Source: JAGWRA01 sp035534615 (GTDB lineage: Bacteria > Acidobacteriota > Vicinamibacteria > Vicinamibacterales > CAVVIG01). Taken from it: a stretch of DNA of 53,661 bases. The DNA lies in the NCBI GenBank assembly GCA_035534615.1, contig DATLRO010000126.1, forward strand, positions 1 to 53,661. The letters are read 5' to 3'. This document shows, piece after piece, positions 1-8,039 of this stretch. The stretch's first letter is position 1; each line of letters starts with the position of its first letter. The notes beneath the pieces were generated by a model, which was not told the origin of the DNA, searched no databases, and saw nothing but the letters and a program-made list of their open reading frames with translations. Both the position numbers and the translations under genes were made by a program.

Positions 1-260
1 GCCGCCAGCACCTCCTGCGCCCGCTCGACGGACCGGATGCCGCCGCCGACCTGGCAGGGGAGCTGCCCGCAGATCCTGCGGACCACCTCCCAGTTGGTGC
101 CGAGCCCCATCGCGGCATCGAGATCGATCAACTGCACCCGCGGGTATTTCGCGAAGCGCGCCACCCAGGCGTCGATGTCGCGGTCCTCGACCGCCAGCTT
201 CTCGCCCTGCACGAGCTGGACGACGTGGCCGTTCTTCAGATCAATAGATGGAATCAGCAT
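1..260 (-). CDS. hisA: HisA, phosphoribosylformimino-AICAR ribotide isomerase (partial, 3' end outside window)
   Basis: Only the first 86 or so codons are inside the window; the gene runs off the left edge. The visible N-terminus (MLIPSIDLKNGHVVQLVQGE) and the later LIDLDAAMG and QVGGGIRS segments are the first beta strands and phosphate-binding loop of the HisA (beta-alpha)8 barrel. HisA isomerises ProFAR to PRFAR, the step before HisH/HisF. The ATG at 260 has an AGGA ribosome site 5-9 bases upstream and lies 15 bp after the stop of the gamma-glutamyltransferase gene. It is therefore probably cotranscribed with the his operon, although that gene separates it from hisF. Assignment to HisA rather than HisF rests on the IPSIDLK start and on a clear HisF being present at 2183-2938. 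Confidence 0.93.
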   Translation of the reverse strand, partial: MLIPSIDLKNGHVVQLVQGEKLAVEDRDIDAWVARFAKYPRVQLIDLDAAMGLGTNWEVVRRICGQLPCQVGGGIRSVERAQEVLA

Positions 261-275
261 TCGCGTCCTGGTCCG

Positions 276-2036
276 TTACTTCCCGCCACCCTTCGCGCCG
301 AGCGCGGGTGGCTGCGGCACCGCTTCGCCGTCCTTGCGGGGGTCGCTCGCGCCGTAGTTCACGCCGGTCGTCGAGTCGTGCATCACCGCCTGTCCGCCAC
401 CCATGTGGTCGGAATAGGCGTTGACGAGTCGCAGCTTGTCGCCCTTCGCCTCCAGCGCGTCCCTCACCGACTGCGGAATGCGATTCTCCACCTGGAAGGT
501 GCAGCCGCCGAAGCTGAGATTGGTGAACCGCGGCGCTTCCATCGCCGCCTGGATGTCCATCCCATCGTCGGCGATGTCGCTCACGTACTGCGCGTGCGCC
601 TGCGCCTGGTTCAACCCGCCCATGATCCCGAACCCGATGTGCTCGTCGCCCTTCTGCATGAAGGCCGGGATGAGCGTGTGGAACGGCCGCTTGTGCGGCG
701 CCAGCACGTCGGGATGCCCGGGCGTCAGCACGAAGAGCGCCCCGCGGTTCTGCAGCGTGATGCCGTACTCGGGAACGACCACCCCGGATCCGAACTCCGA
801 AAAGAGGCTCTGGATCAGGGAGACGATATTGCCGTCCGCATCCACGGCGGTCAGGTAGACGGTGTCGCTGTTGAAGCGGGCCGCGTCGCCTGGAGGCGTC
901 GAGCAGTTCGCCCGGTCCAGGTCCATGTCGATCTGCACCGCGCGCGCCTCGCCGTAGGCCTTCGAGATGAGGCCGGTCACCGGGATCTGCGCCTGCCGCG
1001 GGTCGCCATCGTAGGCCCGCAGGTCGGCATACGCCAGTTTCTGGGCTTCGGTCTTGACGTAGAAGGTCCGCGGATCGGCAAAGCCCCACTGCGCCAGCGG
1101 GAAGTGCGCGAAGATGTTCAGCATCTCCAGCGCCCCGAACCCCTGCGTGTTCGGCGGCAGCTCGTACACGCTCCACCCGTGATACGTCGTCGAGATCGGC
1201 TGCACCCACTCCGGGCGGAAATCGGCCAGGTCCTCCGCGGTCATCACGCCACCCAGCCGCTTCTCCGTCGCCAGGATGGCGCGGGCGATGTCACCGTCAT
1301 ACACCGCTGCCGGCCCTTTCGCCGCGACCAGCTCGAGCGCCCGGGCGTAACTCGGGTTCCGGAACACCTCGCCGACCCGTGGCGTGTGTCCCTCCGGCAT
1401 GAACTCCGCCTTCGCCGCCGGATCGCGCTCCAGCTTGCCCTGGGCTTCCTGCCACTCTTCGGCAATCCACTCGGTCACCGGATAGCCGTGCGTGGCGTAG
1501 TAGATCGCCGGCTGGAACAGCGCGGCCCACGGCAGCTTGCCGAACTTGGCGTGCAGCGCCTCCCAGCCCCGCACCGCCCCCGGCACGGTCACCGAGTAGA
1601 TGCCCGCGCCCGGCATCCGGTCGTAGCCTTTGGCCTTCAGATAGGCGGGCGTCATCTGCTCTGGCGACCAACCGCTGGAGTTCAGTCCGCTGAGTTTGCC
1701 CGTCTTTGCGTCCCACTCGATGGCGAACAGGTCGCCGCCCATCCCGTTCATCATCGGTTCGACAACGCCCAGGGTGATGTTCGCCGCAATCGCCGCGTCG
1801 GCCGCCGAGCCCCCTTCCGCGAGGATCTGCGCGCCGGCCTGCGCCGCCAGCGTCTGGCTCGCCGCCACGATCCCGAGCTTGGTGATCACCATCGAACGCG
1901 CCTGCGTTCGACCCGGCAGTGCCGGGGCCTGGGTTCGTCCGGTCGATGCCGGTGCCTGCGCTCGTCCGCCCAGGACCACCTGTCCACCGGCCGCCGCCGC
2001 AATCGCCGCAGCAACGACGATCGAGATGTGCTTCAT
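276..2036 (-). CDS. ggt: Gamma-glutamyltransferase family protein, exported
   Basis: 586-residue Ntn-hydrolase of the gamma-glutamyltranspeptidase family, which cleaves gamma-glutamyl compounds such as glutathione. The first 26 or so residues look like a signal peptide, so a periplasmic location is likely. The precursor normally self-cleaves before a catalytic threonine; here that residue should be Thr392 in NSDTVYLTAVD. Downstream, FHTLIPAF and GIMGG segments also fit the family. Residues 27-48 carry a degenerate GRTQAPA repeat. The gene sits inside the his operon between hisF (146 bp upstream) and hisA (15 bp downstream), which is unusual. No clear Shine-Dalgarno precedes the ATG; a GCAGGG/CCCTGC hairpin (2043-2057) lies directly upstream. 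The substrate cannot be told from sequence. Confidence 0.9.
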   Translation of the reverse strand: MKHISIVVAAAIAAAAGGQVVLGGRAQAPASTGRTQAPALPGRTQARSMVITKLGIVAASQTLAAQAGAQILAEGGSAADAAIAANITLGVVEPMMNGMGGDLFAIEWDAKTGKLSGLNSSGWSPEQMTPAYLKAKGYDRMPGAGIYSVTVPGAVRGWEALHAKFGKLPWAALFQPAIYYATHGYPVTEWIAEEWQEAQGKLERDPAAKAEFMPEGHTPRVGEVFRNPSYARALELVAAKGPAAVYDGDIARAILATEKRLGGVMTAEDLADFRPEWVQPISTTYHGWSVYELPPNTQGFGALEMLNIFAHFPLAQWGFADPRTFYVKTEAQKLAYADLRAYDGDPRQAQIPVTGLISKAYGEARAVQIDMDLDRANCSTPPGDAARFNSDTVYLTAVDADGNIVSLIQSLFSEFGSGVVVPEYGITLQNRGALFVLTPGHPDVLAPHKRPFHTLIPAFMQKGDEHIGFGIMGGLNQAQAHAQYVSDIADDGMDIQAAMEAPRFTNLSFGGCTFQVENRIPQSVRDALEAKGDKLRLVNAYSDHMGGGQAVMHDSTTGVNYGASDPRKDGEAVPQPPALGAKGGGK

Positions 2037-2129
2037 GGGTGGGCAGGGTAGCCCTGCAGGCGCGGGCCGTCAAGGCGTGAGAGCGGCCAAGGGCCGCCAC
2101 ACGGCCCTGATGCCTGGCCTGGGCGGCCC

Positions 2130-2177
2130 CTACGGGATTGGGTGAAGTCGGCCGCTACGGGATTGGGTGAAGTCGGC
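2130..2177. repeat. Tandem direct repeat, two 23-bp copies at 25-bp period
   Basis: Positions 2130-2152 and 2155-2177 are identical (each begins CTACGGGATTGGGTG and ends AAGTCGGC) and are separated by two bases. They fill the gap just after the hisF stop and before ggt. There is no strong dyad symmetry, so a recent slippage duplication is the simplest explanation. Confidence 0.85.
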
Positions 2178-2182
2178 TGCTT

Positions 2183-2938
2183 CTACAACCGCACGGGGAT
2201 GCCGTGGGCGCGGAGGTGAACCTTCAGGTCGTGCACGGCCGACTCCGCGTAGTGAAAGATGGACGCCGCGAGCGCCGCGTCGGCGGCCCCCTTGGTGAAC
2301 ACCTCCACGAAGTCGTCGAAGCCGCCGGCGCCGCCCGACGCAATCACCGGAATGGAGACGGCGTTGGATACGGCCGCCGTCATCTCGCAGTCGAATCCAG
2401 ATTTGGTCCCGTCGCGATCGATGGACGTCAGCAGGATCTCGCCCGCGCCGCGACTCTCGGCCTCGCGCGCCCACTCGACGGCGTCGCGGCTGGCCGCCGC
2501 CTGCCCGCTGCGGGCGTAAACGGCGTATCCACCGTTCGCACGCTTCGCGTCGATCGCCACGATGACGGCCTGGCTGCCATAACGGTTCGCGAGCCGCGTC
2601 AGCAGCTCGGGCGTCTCGAGCGCGGCCGTGTTCAGGCTCACTTTGTCGGCCCCCGCCTCCACGGCAGCGTCCGCGTCGGCCTCGGATCGGATGCCGCCGC
2701 CCACGGTCAGCGGAATGAAGATCTCGCGAGCGACCGCGCCGATGGTGTCGGCGAGCGCGCGGCGCCCCTCGATGGTGGCGGTGACGTCGAGGATGACGAG
2801 CTCGTCGATCCCCTCCACGTTGTAGCGGCGTGCGAGCGCCGCCGGATCCCCGGCGCTCCGGAGCCCCTCGAACTGCACGCCCTTGACGACGACGCCGTTA
2901 CGGACGTCGAGACAGGCGATGATCCGTTTCGACAGCAT
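2183..2938 (-). CDS. hisF: HisF, imidazole glycerol phosphate synthase cyclase subunit
   Basis: 251 residues, the normal size. HisF takes ammonia from HisH and converts PRFAR to imidazole glycerol phosphate plus AICAR. The N-terminus MLSKRIIACLDVRNG carries the catalytic aspartate (IACLD). A second one lies in LLTSIDRDGTKSGFD. The phosphate-binding loops TVGGGIRS and IASGGAGG are intact. The start chosen overlaps the end of hisH by 41 bp. This matches the family N-terminus exactly and indicates tight coupling of the two subunits of one enzyme. Confidence 0.97.
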   Translation of the reverse strand: MLSKRIIACLDVRNGVVVKGVQFEGLRSAGDPAALARRYNVEGIDELVILDVTATIEGRRALADTIGAVAREIFIPLTVGGGIRSEADADAAVEAGADKVSLNTAALETPELLTRLANRYGSQAVIVAIDAKRANGGYAVYARSGQAAASRDAVEWAREAESRGAGEILLTSIDRDGTKSGFDCEMTAAVSNAVSIPVIASGGAGGFDDFVEVFTKGAADAALAASIFHYAESAVHDLKVHLRAHGIPVRL

Positions 2939-3557
2939 CGGATTGCGCGGGAACGCCCTCGAGGAAATTGCGGAGGAGGCGCAGGCCGGCGGTGCCAGAC
3001 TTCTCCGGATGGAACTGCATGCCGGCCACCCGGCCGCGCGCGACCAGCGCCGCGAAGCGGATGCCGTACTCGGTGGCGGCAACGGTGTCTTCGGTGACCG
3101 GCGCGGCGTACGAATGCGTGAAATAGACCTGGGAGCCCGGTTCGATCCCGTCGAGCAACGGCGACGACCGGCGCGGCTCGAGCGCGTTCCAGCCGACGTG
3201 CGGCACCTTCAGCCGCGCGCCGGACGGGTCGCGATCGGGCAGCCGCTCGCAGCGGCCGCGCAGAAGGCCCAGGCCGGGCACGTCGGGCGCCTCGGTGCTC
3301 CCCTCGTACAGCCACTGCATGCCGACGCACACGCCGAGCAGCGTGCAGCCCGCGTCGACCCTGGCGAGGATGGCGGCTCGCCACGCCGCCTCCAGCCGCG
3401 CCGTGGCGGCGAAGTGACCCACTCCGGGAACGATGATGACGCGCGCGTCAGCCAGCTCGCCCGGCGCGGCCGGCGTGCGATGTTCGGCTCCGAGCGCCGC
3501 GAGCGCCTTGCGCACCGACGTGAGGTTGCCGGCGCCGTAATCGATGAGCGCGATCAC
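2898..3557 (-). CDS. hisH: HisH, imidazole glycerol phosphate synthase glutaminase subunit
   Basis: 219-residue class I glutamine amidotransferase that supplies ammonia to HisF. It opens with IALIDYGAGNLTSVRKAL. The nucleophile is Cys77 in GVCVGMQWL, and the His/Glu pair is in MQFHPEKSG. The start is GTG at 3557, which overlaps the hisB stop as GTGA, a typical translational-coupling junction. The C-terminal tail of about 15 residues, made from the region overlapping hisF, is a little longer than in most homologues. Confidence 0.96.
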   Translation of the reverse strand: MIALIDYGAGNLTSVRKALAALGAEHRTPAAPGELADARVIIVPGVGHFAATARLEAAWRAAILARVDAGCTLLGVCVGMQWLYEGSTEAPDVPGLGLLRGRCERLPDRDPSGARLKVPHVGWNALEPRRSSPLLDGIEPGSQVYFTHSYAAPVTEDTVAATEYGIRFAALVARGRVAGMQFHPEKSGTAGLRLLRNFLEGVPAQSDAVETDHRLSRRP

Positions 3558-4141
3558 AGCAGCCCCTTCGTGCTCGGCAGCATCTTCGCCAGGCGGCGGT
3601 CCTTCGCGCAGGCGACGCGCAGCGCGCGGGCGAACGCCTTGAAGACCGCCTCCACCCGGTGGTGGCTGGACCGGCCGTAGAGCACCTTCACGTGCACGTT
3701 GGCGCGCGCGCCGAGCGCAAAGCCGTCGAAGAAATCCTGCACGAGCTCGGTCTGCAGGTCGCCGACGAGTCGCACCTTCACCGGCAGGTCGACGACCGCG
3801 TGCGGCCGGCCGCTCAGGTCGATGGCCGCCACGGCGAGCGTCTCGTCCATCGGCATGACGAAATAGCCGGCGCGGTTGATCCCCTTGCGCGTTCCGAGCG
3901 CCTTCGACACCGCCTCGCCGAGCGCGATGCCGATGTCCTCGACGGTGTGATGCTGATCGACGTCGAGGTCGCCCTGGCAGGCGAGATCGAGATCGAACCC
4001 GCCGTGGCGCGCCACCAGCTCCAGCATGTGATCGAAGAAGCGGATGCCGGTCCTGACGGCGTACCGCCCCTTGCCGTCGAGCGCGAGCTTCAGCCGGATC
4101 TGCGTCTCGGTCGTCTTCCGCGTGATTACCGCACGGCGCAC
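3554..4141 (-). CDS. hisB: HisB, imidazoleglycerol-phosphate dehydratase
   Basis: 195 residues, the size of a monofunctional HisB with no fused phosphatase. It dehydrates IGP to imidazole acetol phosphate. The metal-binding histidine motifs are present: FFDHML, DQHHTVED, and SHHRVEAVFKAFARAL near the C-terminus. In the correct frame the first plausible start is GTG at 4141, preceded by AGGAGGT. The gene therefore overlaps the end of hisC by 16 bp. A separate histidinol-phosphate phosphatase is not seen in this window. Confidence 0.95.
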   Translation of the reverse strand: MRRAVITRKTTETQIRLKLALDGKGRYAVRTGIRFFDHMLELVARHGGFDLDLACQGDLDVDQHHTVEDIGIALGEAVSKALGTRKGINRAGYFVMPMDETLAVAAIDLSGRPHAVVDLPVKVRLVGDLQTELVQDFFDGFALGARANVHVKVLYGRSSHHRVEAVFKAFARALRVACAKDRRLAKMLPSTKGLL

Positions 4142-5172
4142 AGCACCTCCTCGAGGGCCGCGATGAGCTGCTGCGTATGGGCCACCTGGCCGGTGGCGAT
4201 CCGCACGCAGCCGGCGCAGCCGGCGTCGGTCGACCGGTCGCGGACGAAGATCTTCCGCGCGGCGAGGGCGGCAATCACGTCCTTCGACTGATCGCCGATC
4301 CGGACGAGGACGAAGTTGCCGCCGCTCTTCCAGTACTTCAGCCCGAGCCTGTCGCAAGCGGCGTACAGGATCTGCTTCGATTCCTTCACCTGTCGCAGGT
4401 AGTCCTCGAGGTACGCACGGTCCCCGAGCGCGGCCGGCAGCACGGCGGCGGCCGCCACGTTCACGCTGTAGACCGGCACGGCCCGGACGATCGGCGCGAG
4501 CCGGGCGGGATCGCCGATCAGCGCGCCGACGCGGAGTCCCGCCAGTCCGAACGCCTTCGAGAACGTCCGTCCGACGATCACGTTGGGGTGCTGCGCGAGC
4601 TCGGGCAGGAACGTCTCGCCCGCGAACTCCGCGTACGCCTCGTCCAGGAAGACGACCGCCTCGGATGGCACGGCGCGCGCGACGGCACGGATCGCCTCCT
4701 TCGACATCATCTGGCCGGTCGGGTTGTTCGGGTTCGTGAGAAAGACGACCCGCGTGGCCGGCGTGATGGCGGCGAGCACCGCGTCGAGCGGGAATGCGAA
4801 GTCGGGTCCTGGCGGCACGGTGACCGTGCGGCCGCCGGCGACGTCGGTGTCGAGGTTGTAGATCTCGAACGTCGGCTCCGGGATCACCGCCTCGGGCACG
4901 GACCCGCCGGGCCGCGGCCGCAGCACAGCGACCGACAAGGCCATGATGCCCTCGTCCAGCCCGTTGGTCAGCGCCAGATGATCGGTGTGCACGCCGAAAT
5001 AGCGCGCCGCGGCTTCGGCCATCGCCTGGTAGGCGGGATAGAAGCCGACGCGGTCGCGCGGCATGCGCGCCAGCGCTTCGATGACGCGCGGCGAGCAGCC
5101 GCCCGTATTCTCGTTCTGGTGGAGCCGGAGGCCGTCGAACAGTTCGGGCGGTCGGAGGTAGTTGGGGCTCAT
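4126..5172 (-). CDS. hisC: HisC, histidinol-phosphate aminotransferase
   Basis: 348-residue fold-type I PLP aminotransferase. It transfers the glutamate amino group to imidazole acetol phosphate. The PLP lysine is in GRTFSKAFGLAGLRVG, and the upstream FLTNPNNPTG and FLDEAYAEF motifs are typical. The arginine-containing carboxylate-binding segment is near the end (CVRIATGQ). The ATG at 5172 overlaps the hisD stop as ATGA. The family also includes aminotransferases for aromatic amino acids; the his-operon position decides the assignment. Confidence 0.95.
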   Translation of the reverse strand: MSPNYLRPPELFDGLRLHQNENTGGCSPRVIEALARMPRDRVGFYPAYQAMAEAAARYFGVHTDHLALTNGLDEGIMALSVAVLRPRPGGSVPEAVIPEPTFEIYNLDTDVAGGRTVTVPPGPDFAFPLDAVLAAITPATRVVFLTNPNNPTGQMMSKEAIRAVARAVPSEAVVFLDEAYAEFAGETFLPELAQHPNVIVGRTFSKAFGLAGLRVGALIGDPARLAPIVRAVPVYSVNVAAAAVLPAALGDRAYLEDYLRQVKESKQILYAACDRLGLKYWKSGGNFVLVRIGDQSKDVIAALAARKIFVRDRSTDAGCAGCVRIATGQVAHTQQLIAALEEVLCAVR

Positions 5173-6404
5173 GAGAGTCGCACCTCGATGGAGCGCGCGT
5201 GTCCTTCGAGGCCTTCCGCGCGGGCAAGGGTGACGACCGTCGGGGCCAGCCGCGCGAGGCCCGATCGGGTCAGACGCTGAATCGACACGGCGCGGACGAA
5301 GTCGGCCGCGCTCAGGCCGCCGTGAAACCGGGCGGCGCCCGCCGTCGGCAGCACGTGATTGGATCCGATGGCGTAGTCGCCGGTCACCTGCGCCGTGTAC
5401 TCGCCGACGAAGACGGCGCCGGCGCGCACCGGGCCGCGCAGCCGCGCCTCGCGGTCGACGACGAGATGCTCCGGGGCGATCCGGTTGGCGATCGCCATCG
5501 CCTCGTCCGCGTCGCGCGCCACGATGATGGCGCCGTTCCGGCGCAGCGATTCGCGCGCCGGCCCGTCGGCCGGCATCCGCGCCGCGACCGCCCGCGCCAC
5601 CCGGTCGGCGAGCCGCCGGCTCGGCGTGATGAAGATCGCGCGCGCGTCCGGGTCATGCTCCGCCTGCGCGATCAGATCGGCCGCGATCCACGCCGGCCGG
5701 CCGGCGGCGGCGACGATCACGATTTCCGTCGGCCCGGCCTGAAAATCGATCGGGCAGTCGGCCGACACCAGCCGCTTGGCGGCCGCCACGTAGCGGTTGC
5801 CCGGCCCCACGATCTTGTCGACCGCCGGCACGGTCGCCGTGCCGTACGCCAATGCGGCGATCGCCTGAGCGCCGCCGATCTGGAAGAACCGATCGACGCC
5901 GGCGACCAGCGCGGCGGCGAAGACGGCGGGATCCGGCTTCGGACAGACCGCCACCACCTCGCGCACGCCGGCCACGCGCGCCGGAATCGCGGTCATCAGC
6001 AAAGACGAGGGGAGCGGGTACCGGCCGCCCGGGACGTAGCAGCCGACGCGGTCGAGCGGCTCGATCCGCTGTTCGACCGACACGCCCGGCGCCACCCGCA
6101 GGCGCCATCCGCGCGGCCGCTGGTGCCGCGCCACGTCGCGGATGTGCGCGGCGGCATCCTTGAGCGCCCGTCGCACGACCGGGCTGCTCTGCCGGGCGCC
6201 CGCCTCGAGCGCGGCGCGCGGCACTTCGATCGGCCCGGCCAGCCGGTCGAACCGGCGCGCATACGCGGCCAGCGCCTGGTCGCCGCCGTCGCGCACGCGC
6301 CGGACGATGGTCGCCACACGGCGATCGAGCGCGGCATCGCGCCGGTGCCCCGGTTCGAGCAGCCGCTGGAGCTGCCGGCAGTCGGTGGAGGACAGAACAC
6401 GCAC
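5169..6404 (-). CDS. hisD: HisD, histidinol dehydrogenase
   Basis: 411-residue zinc enzyme that oxidises histidinol to histidine in two NAD-dependent steps. Recognisable segments are GCYVPGGRYPLPSSLLM, KIVGPGNRYVAAAKR, the DFQAGPTEIV stretch, AEHDPDARA with zinc-ligand histidine, and APEHLVVD with the catalytic Glu-His. GSNHVLPT is near the C-terminus. It is slightly shorter than the usual 430 residues, mainly through a compact N-terminus. It follows hisG with a 64-bp gap, the widest gap within the first part of the operon. Confidence 0.96.
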   Translation of the reverse strand: MRVLSSTDCRQLQRLLEPGHRRDAALDRRVATIVRRVRDGGDQALAAYARRFDRLAGPIEVPRAALEAGARQSSPVVRRALKDAAAHIRDVARHQRPRGWRLRVAPGVSVEQRIEPLDRVGCYVPGGRYPLPSSLLMTAIPARVAGVREVVAVCPKPDPAVFAAALVAGVDRFFQIGGAQAIAALAYGTATVPAVDKIVGPGNRYVAAAKRLVSADCPIDFQAGPTEIVIVAAAGRPAWIAADLIAQAEHDPDARAIFITPSRRLADRVARAVAARMPADGPARESLRRNGAIIVARDADEAMAIANRIAPEHLVVDREARLRGPVRAGAVFVGEYTAQVTGDYAIGSNHVLPTAGAARFHGGLSAADFVRAVSIQRLTRSGLARLAPTVVTLARAEGLEGHARSIEVRLS

Positions 6405-6468
6405 GGTGATCCCTTCGATTCCAGAGCGGGCGCCCGAACGCCGGAGCGCCCGGGCGCCTGAGATTCTC

Positions 6469-7365
6469 TCACACGACGATCTTGTTCAGCGGGTACTCGA
6501 CAATCCCCTGGCCCTGGGCGGCCTTCAGCCGGGGGATCAGATCGCGGGCGGTCCGCTCTTCGATGATGGTGTTCACCGCCACCCATTCGCCGCCGGCAAG
6601 CGGCGACACGGTCGGCCGCTGCAGCGCCGGCAGGAGCGACAGGATCGCATCGAGATGGGACGTCTGGACGTTCAGCATCAGCCCGACGCGCCCCTGCGCC
6701 TCGATCGCGGCCCGCAGCAGCAGCGCCAGGTTCTCGATTTTCGTCCGCTTCCAGCCGTCGGCGAGCGCCGACCGGTTCGCGATGAGCTGCGGATTGGACT
6801 CCATGACGGTGTCGAGGATCCGCAGGCGGTTCGCGCGCAGCGTCGAGCCGGTCTCGGTCGCTTCGACGATGGCGTCGGCCAGGACCGGCGGCTTCACCTC
6901 CGTCGCCCCCCACGAGAACTCGACGTCGACCGGCACCTGCAGCCGCTCGAAGTAGGCGCGCGTGACGCGGACCAGCTCGGTCGCAATCGTCCGGCCCTTC
7001 AGATCCTGCGGCGTCCGGAACGGCGAGTCCTCGGGCGCGGCCAGCACCCAGCGGACCTTGCCGAAGCTCTGTTTCGCGTAGATCAGGTCGGCGATGCTCT
7101 CGAGCACGCCGGTCGTGCCGTTGCCGTTCTCGTGTTCGGCGATCCAGTCCTGGCCGGTGAGCCCGGCGTCGAGGACGCCGTCCGACACGTAGCGGGCCAT
7201 CTCCTGCGCCCGGATCAGCATGCACTCGATCTCCGGGTCGTCGATGGTGGGGAAGTACGAGCGCGAGCCGACGACGATCTGAAATCCGGCGCGGGCGAAC
7301 AGCTGGACCGTCGCGTCCTGCAGCGAGCCCTTCGGGATGCCGAGCTTGAGCTTCATCGGATTCAT
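6469..7365 (-). CDS. hisG: HisG, ATP phosphoribosyltransferase (long form)
   Basis: 298 residues with the catalytic type 1 periplasmic-binding fold followed by a C-terminal ACT-like regulatory region (about residues 215-298). This is the long HisG form, normally inhibited by histidine and not needing HisZ. It condenses ATP and PRPP in the first committed step. Diagnostic segments are KLGIPKGSLQ, DAGLTGQDW and the PRPP loop around DAIVEATETGSTLRAN. The start at 7365 was chosen because it overlaps the hisI stop as ATGA; an alternative ATG lies three codons later at 7356. Feedback inhibition and the upstream attenuator would give two layers of control. Confidence 0.95.
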   Translation of the reverse strand: MNPMKLKLGIPKGSLQDATVQLFARAGFQIVVGSRSYFPTIDDPEIECMLIRAQEMARYVSDGVLDAGLTGQDWIAEHENGNGTTGVLESIADLIYAKQSFGKVRWVLAAPEDSPFRTPQDLKGRTIATELVRVTRAYFERLQVPVDVEFSWGATEVKPPVLADAIVEATETGSTLRANRLRILDTVMESNPQLIANRSALADGWKRTKIENLALLLRAAIEAQGRVGLMLNVQTSHLDAILSLLPALQRPTVSPLAGGEWVAVNTIIEERTARDLIPRLKAAQGQGIVEYPLNKIVV

Positions 7366-7739
7366 GCCTCCGTCCGTCCGGCCACCGTCCGCGTCAGGGG
7401 CGGCGCGGCGCCGCCCGGCCGATCGAGCGACGCGAGGTCGCGGAAGAAACAGGATCGCTCGCCGGTGTGGCAGACGTTGCCGTCGCCGAGCCGATCGACC
7501 TTGAGCAGCACCGTGTCCTCGTCGCAATCGACCAGCATCGTCTTCACGGCGAGCCGGTTGCCGGAGGTTTCGCCCTTCATCCAGAGCTTGCCGCGCGTGC
7601 GGCTGAAGAACGTCGCGAACCCCGTCTCCCGCGTCAGCGCCAGCGCCTCTTCGTTCATGAAGCCGACCATCAGCACCTCGCCGCTGGTCGCGTCCTGGAT
7701 GACCGCCGGGATCAGTCCGTCGAGTTTCGAAAAATCCAT
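7362..7739 (-). CDS. hisI: HisI, phosphoribosyl-AMP cyclohydrolase
   Basis: 125 residues, the size of a stand-alone cyclohydrolase without a fused HisE domain. It opens the purine ring of PR-AMP. Metal-site motifs are present: WMKGETSGN, the aspartate cluster LVDCDEDTVLL, and the cysteines in VCHTGERSCFF. The ATG at 7739 is preceded by GAGGTGAA. An upstream in-frame ATG at 7775 would add 12 Gly/Ser-rich residues and has no ribosome site. It is the first structural gene after the leader and terminator, an unusual place since hisI is often last. hisE must lie elsewhere. Confidence 0.94.
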   Translation of the reverse strand: MDFSKLDGLIPAVIQDATSGEVLMVGFMNEEALALTRETGFATFFSRTRGKLWMKGETSGNRLAVKTMLVDCDEDTVLLKVDRLGDGNVCHTGERSCFFRDLASLDRPGGAAPPLTRTVAGRTEA

Positions 7740-7868
7740 ATTCACCTCGGGGCTCCCCCCCGAACCCCGGCTCACTCCGTGACGCTCGCGATCCGGCTCG
7801 CTCCCACTCCGTTCGCGGGCGCGCGGTGCGCGCCGCCGGGCTGCGCCCGGTCACCGTCTTGTGTCCCC

Positions 7869-7907
7869 AAAAACAAAAAGCCCCGCCGGGGTCCGGCGGG
7901 GCTTTTT
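7869..7907 (-). terminator. Intrinsic terminator in the his leader (attenuator terminator)
   Basis: A perfect 15-bp inverted repeat (7875-7889 and 7893-7907) with a 3-base loop; the GC core is GCCCCGCCGG/CCGGCGGGGC. On the minus strand it is followed by TTTTTGTTTTT. It lies 35 nt after the stop of the His-rich leader peptide and about 130 nt before hisI, the geometry of an amino-acid attenuator. Two leader segments could compete for its 5' arm: 7970-7976 (CGGCGGG, just after the His codons) and 7958-7964 (GGGGTTT, near the end of the leader ORF). The alternative fold is inferred, not computed. Confidence 0.88.
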
Positions 7908-7942
7908 CGTGAATCTTCGTCGTCGAAAACCGGCCTGACGGC

Positions 7943-8029
7943 CTAGCCCATCCGCACAAACCCCTCCCACCCGCCGCAGCGGTGGTGGTGGTGGTGATGA
8001 TGCGCGTGGCGGTGCCGATTCAGCGACAT
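7943..8029 (-). CDS. hisL: HisL, histidine operon leader peptide
   Basis: A 28-codon ORF on the minus strand, ATG at 8029 and TAG at 7945-7943. Its translation begins MSLNRHRHA, continues with seven consecutive histidines (residues 10-16, codons 8002-7982), and ends RCGGWEGFVRMG. Nine of 28 residues are His, and it precedes hisI and a strong terminator. The enterobacterial HisL likewise has seven consecutive histidines. The expected role is to stall ribosomes when charged tRNA-His is scarce and so prevent termination. No good Shine-Dalgarno precedes the ATG. The best promoter would start transcription only a few bases upstream, so translation may be nearly leaderless. Confidence 0.9.
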   Translation of the reverse strand: MSLNRHRHAHHHHHHHRCGGWEGFVRMG

Positions 8030-8039
8030 GACTGCCGAA

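Noticed and set aside
225..2051. 608-codon plus-strand open frame opposite ggt
   Set aside because: It is a long antisense frame of GC-rich DNA with Arg/Pro/His-rich low-information sequence. The minus-strand protein has a complete enzyme family match.
7741..7860. Extra hairpins between the attenuator and hisI
   Set aside because: GC-rich stems such as GGGCGCG/CGCGCCC are possible but no U-tract or conserved motif supports a second terminator.
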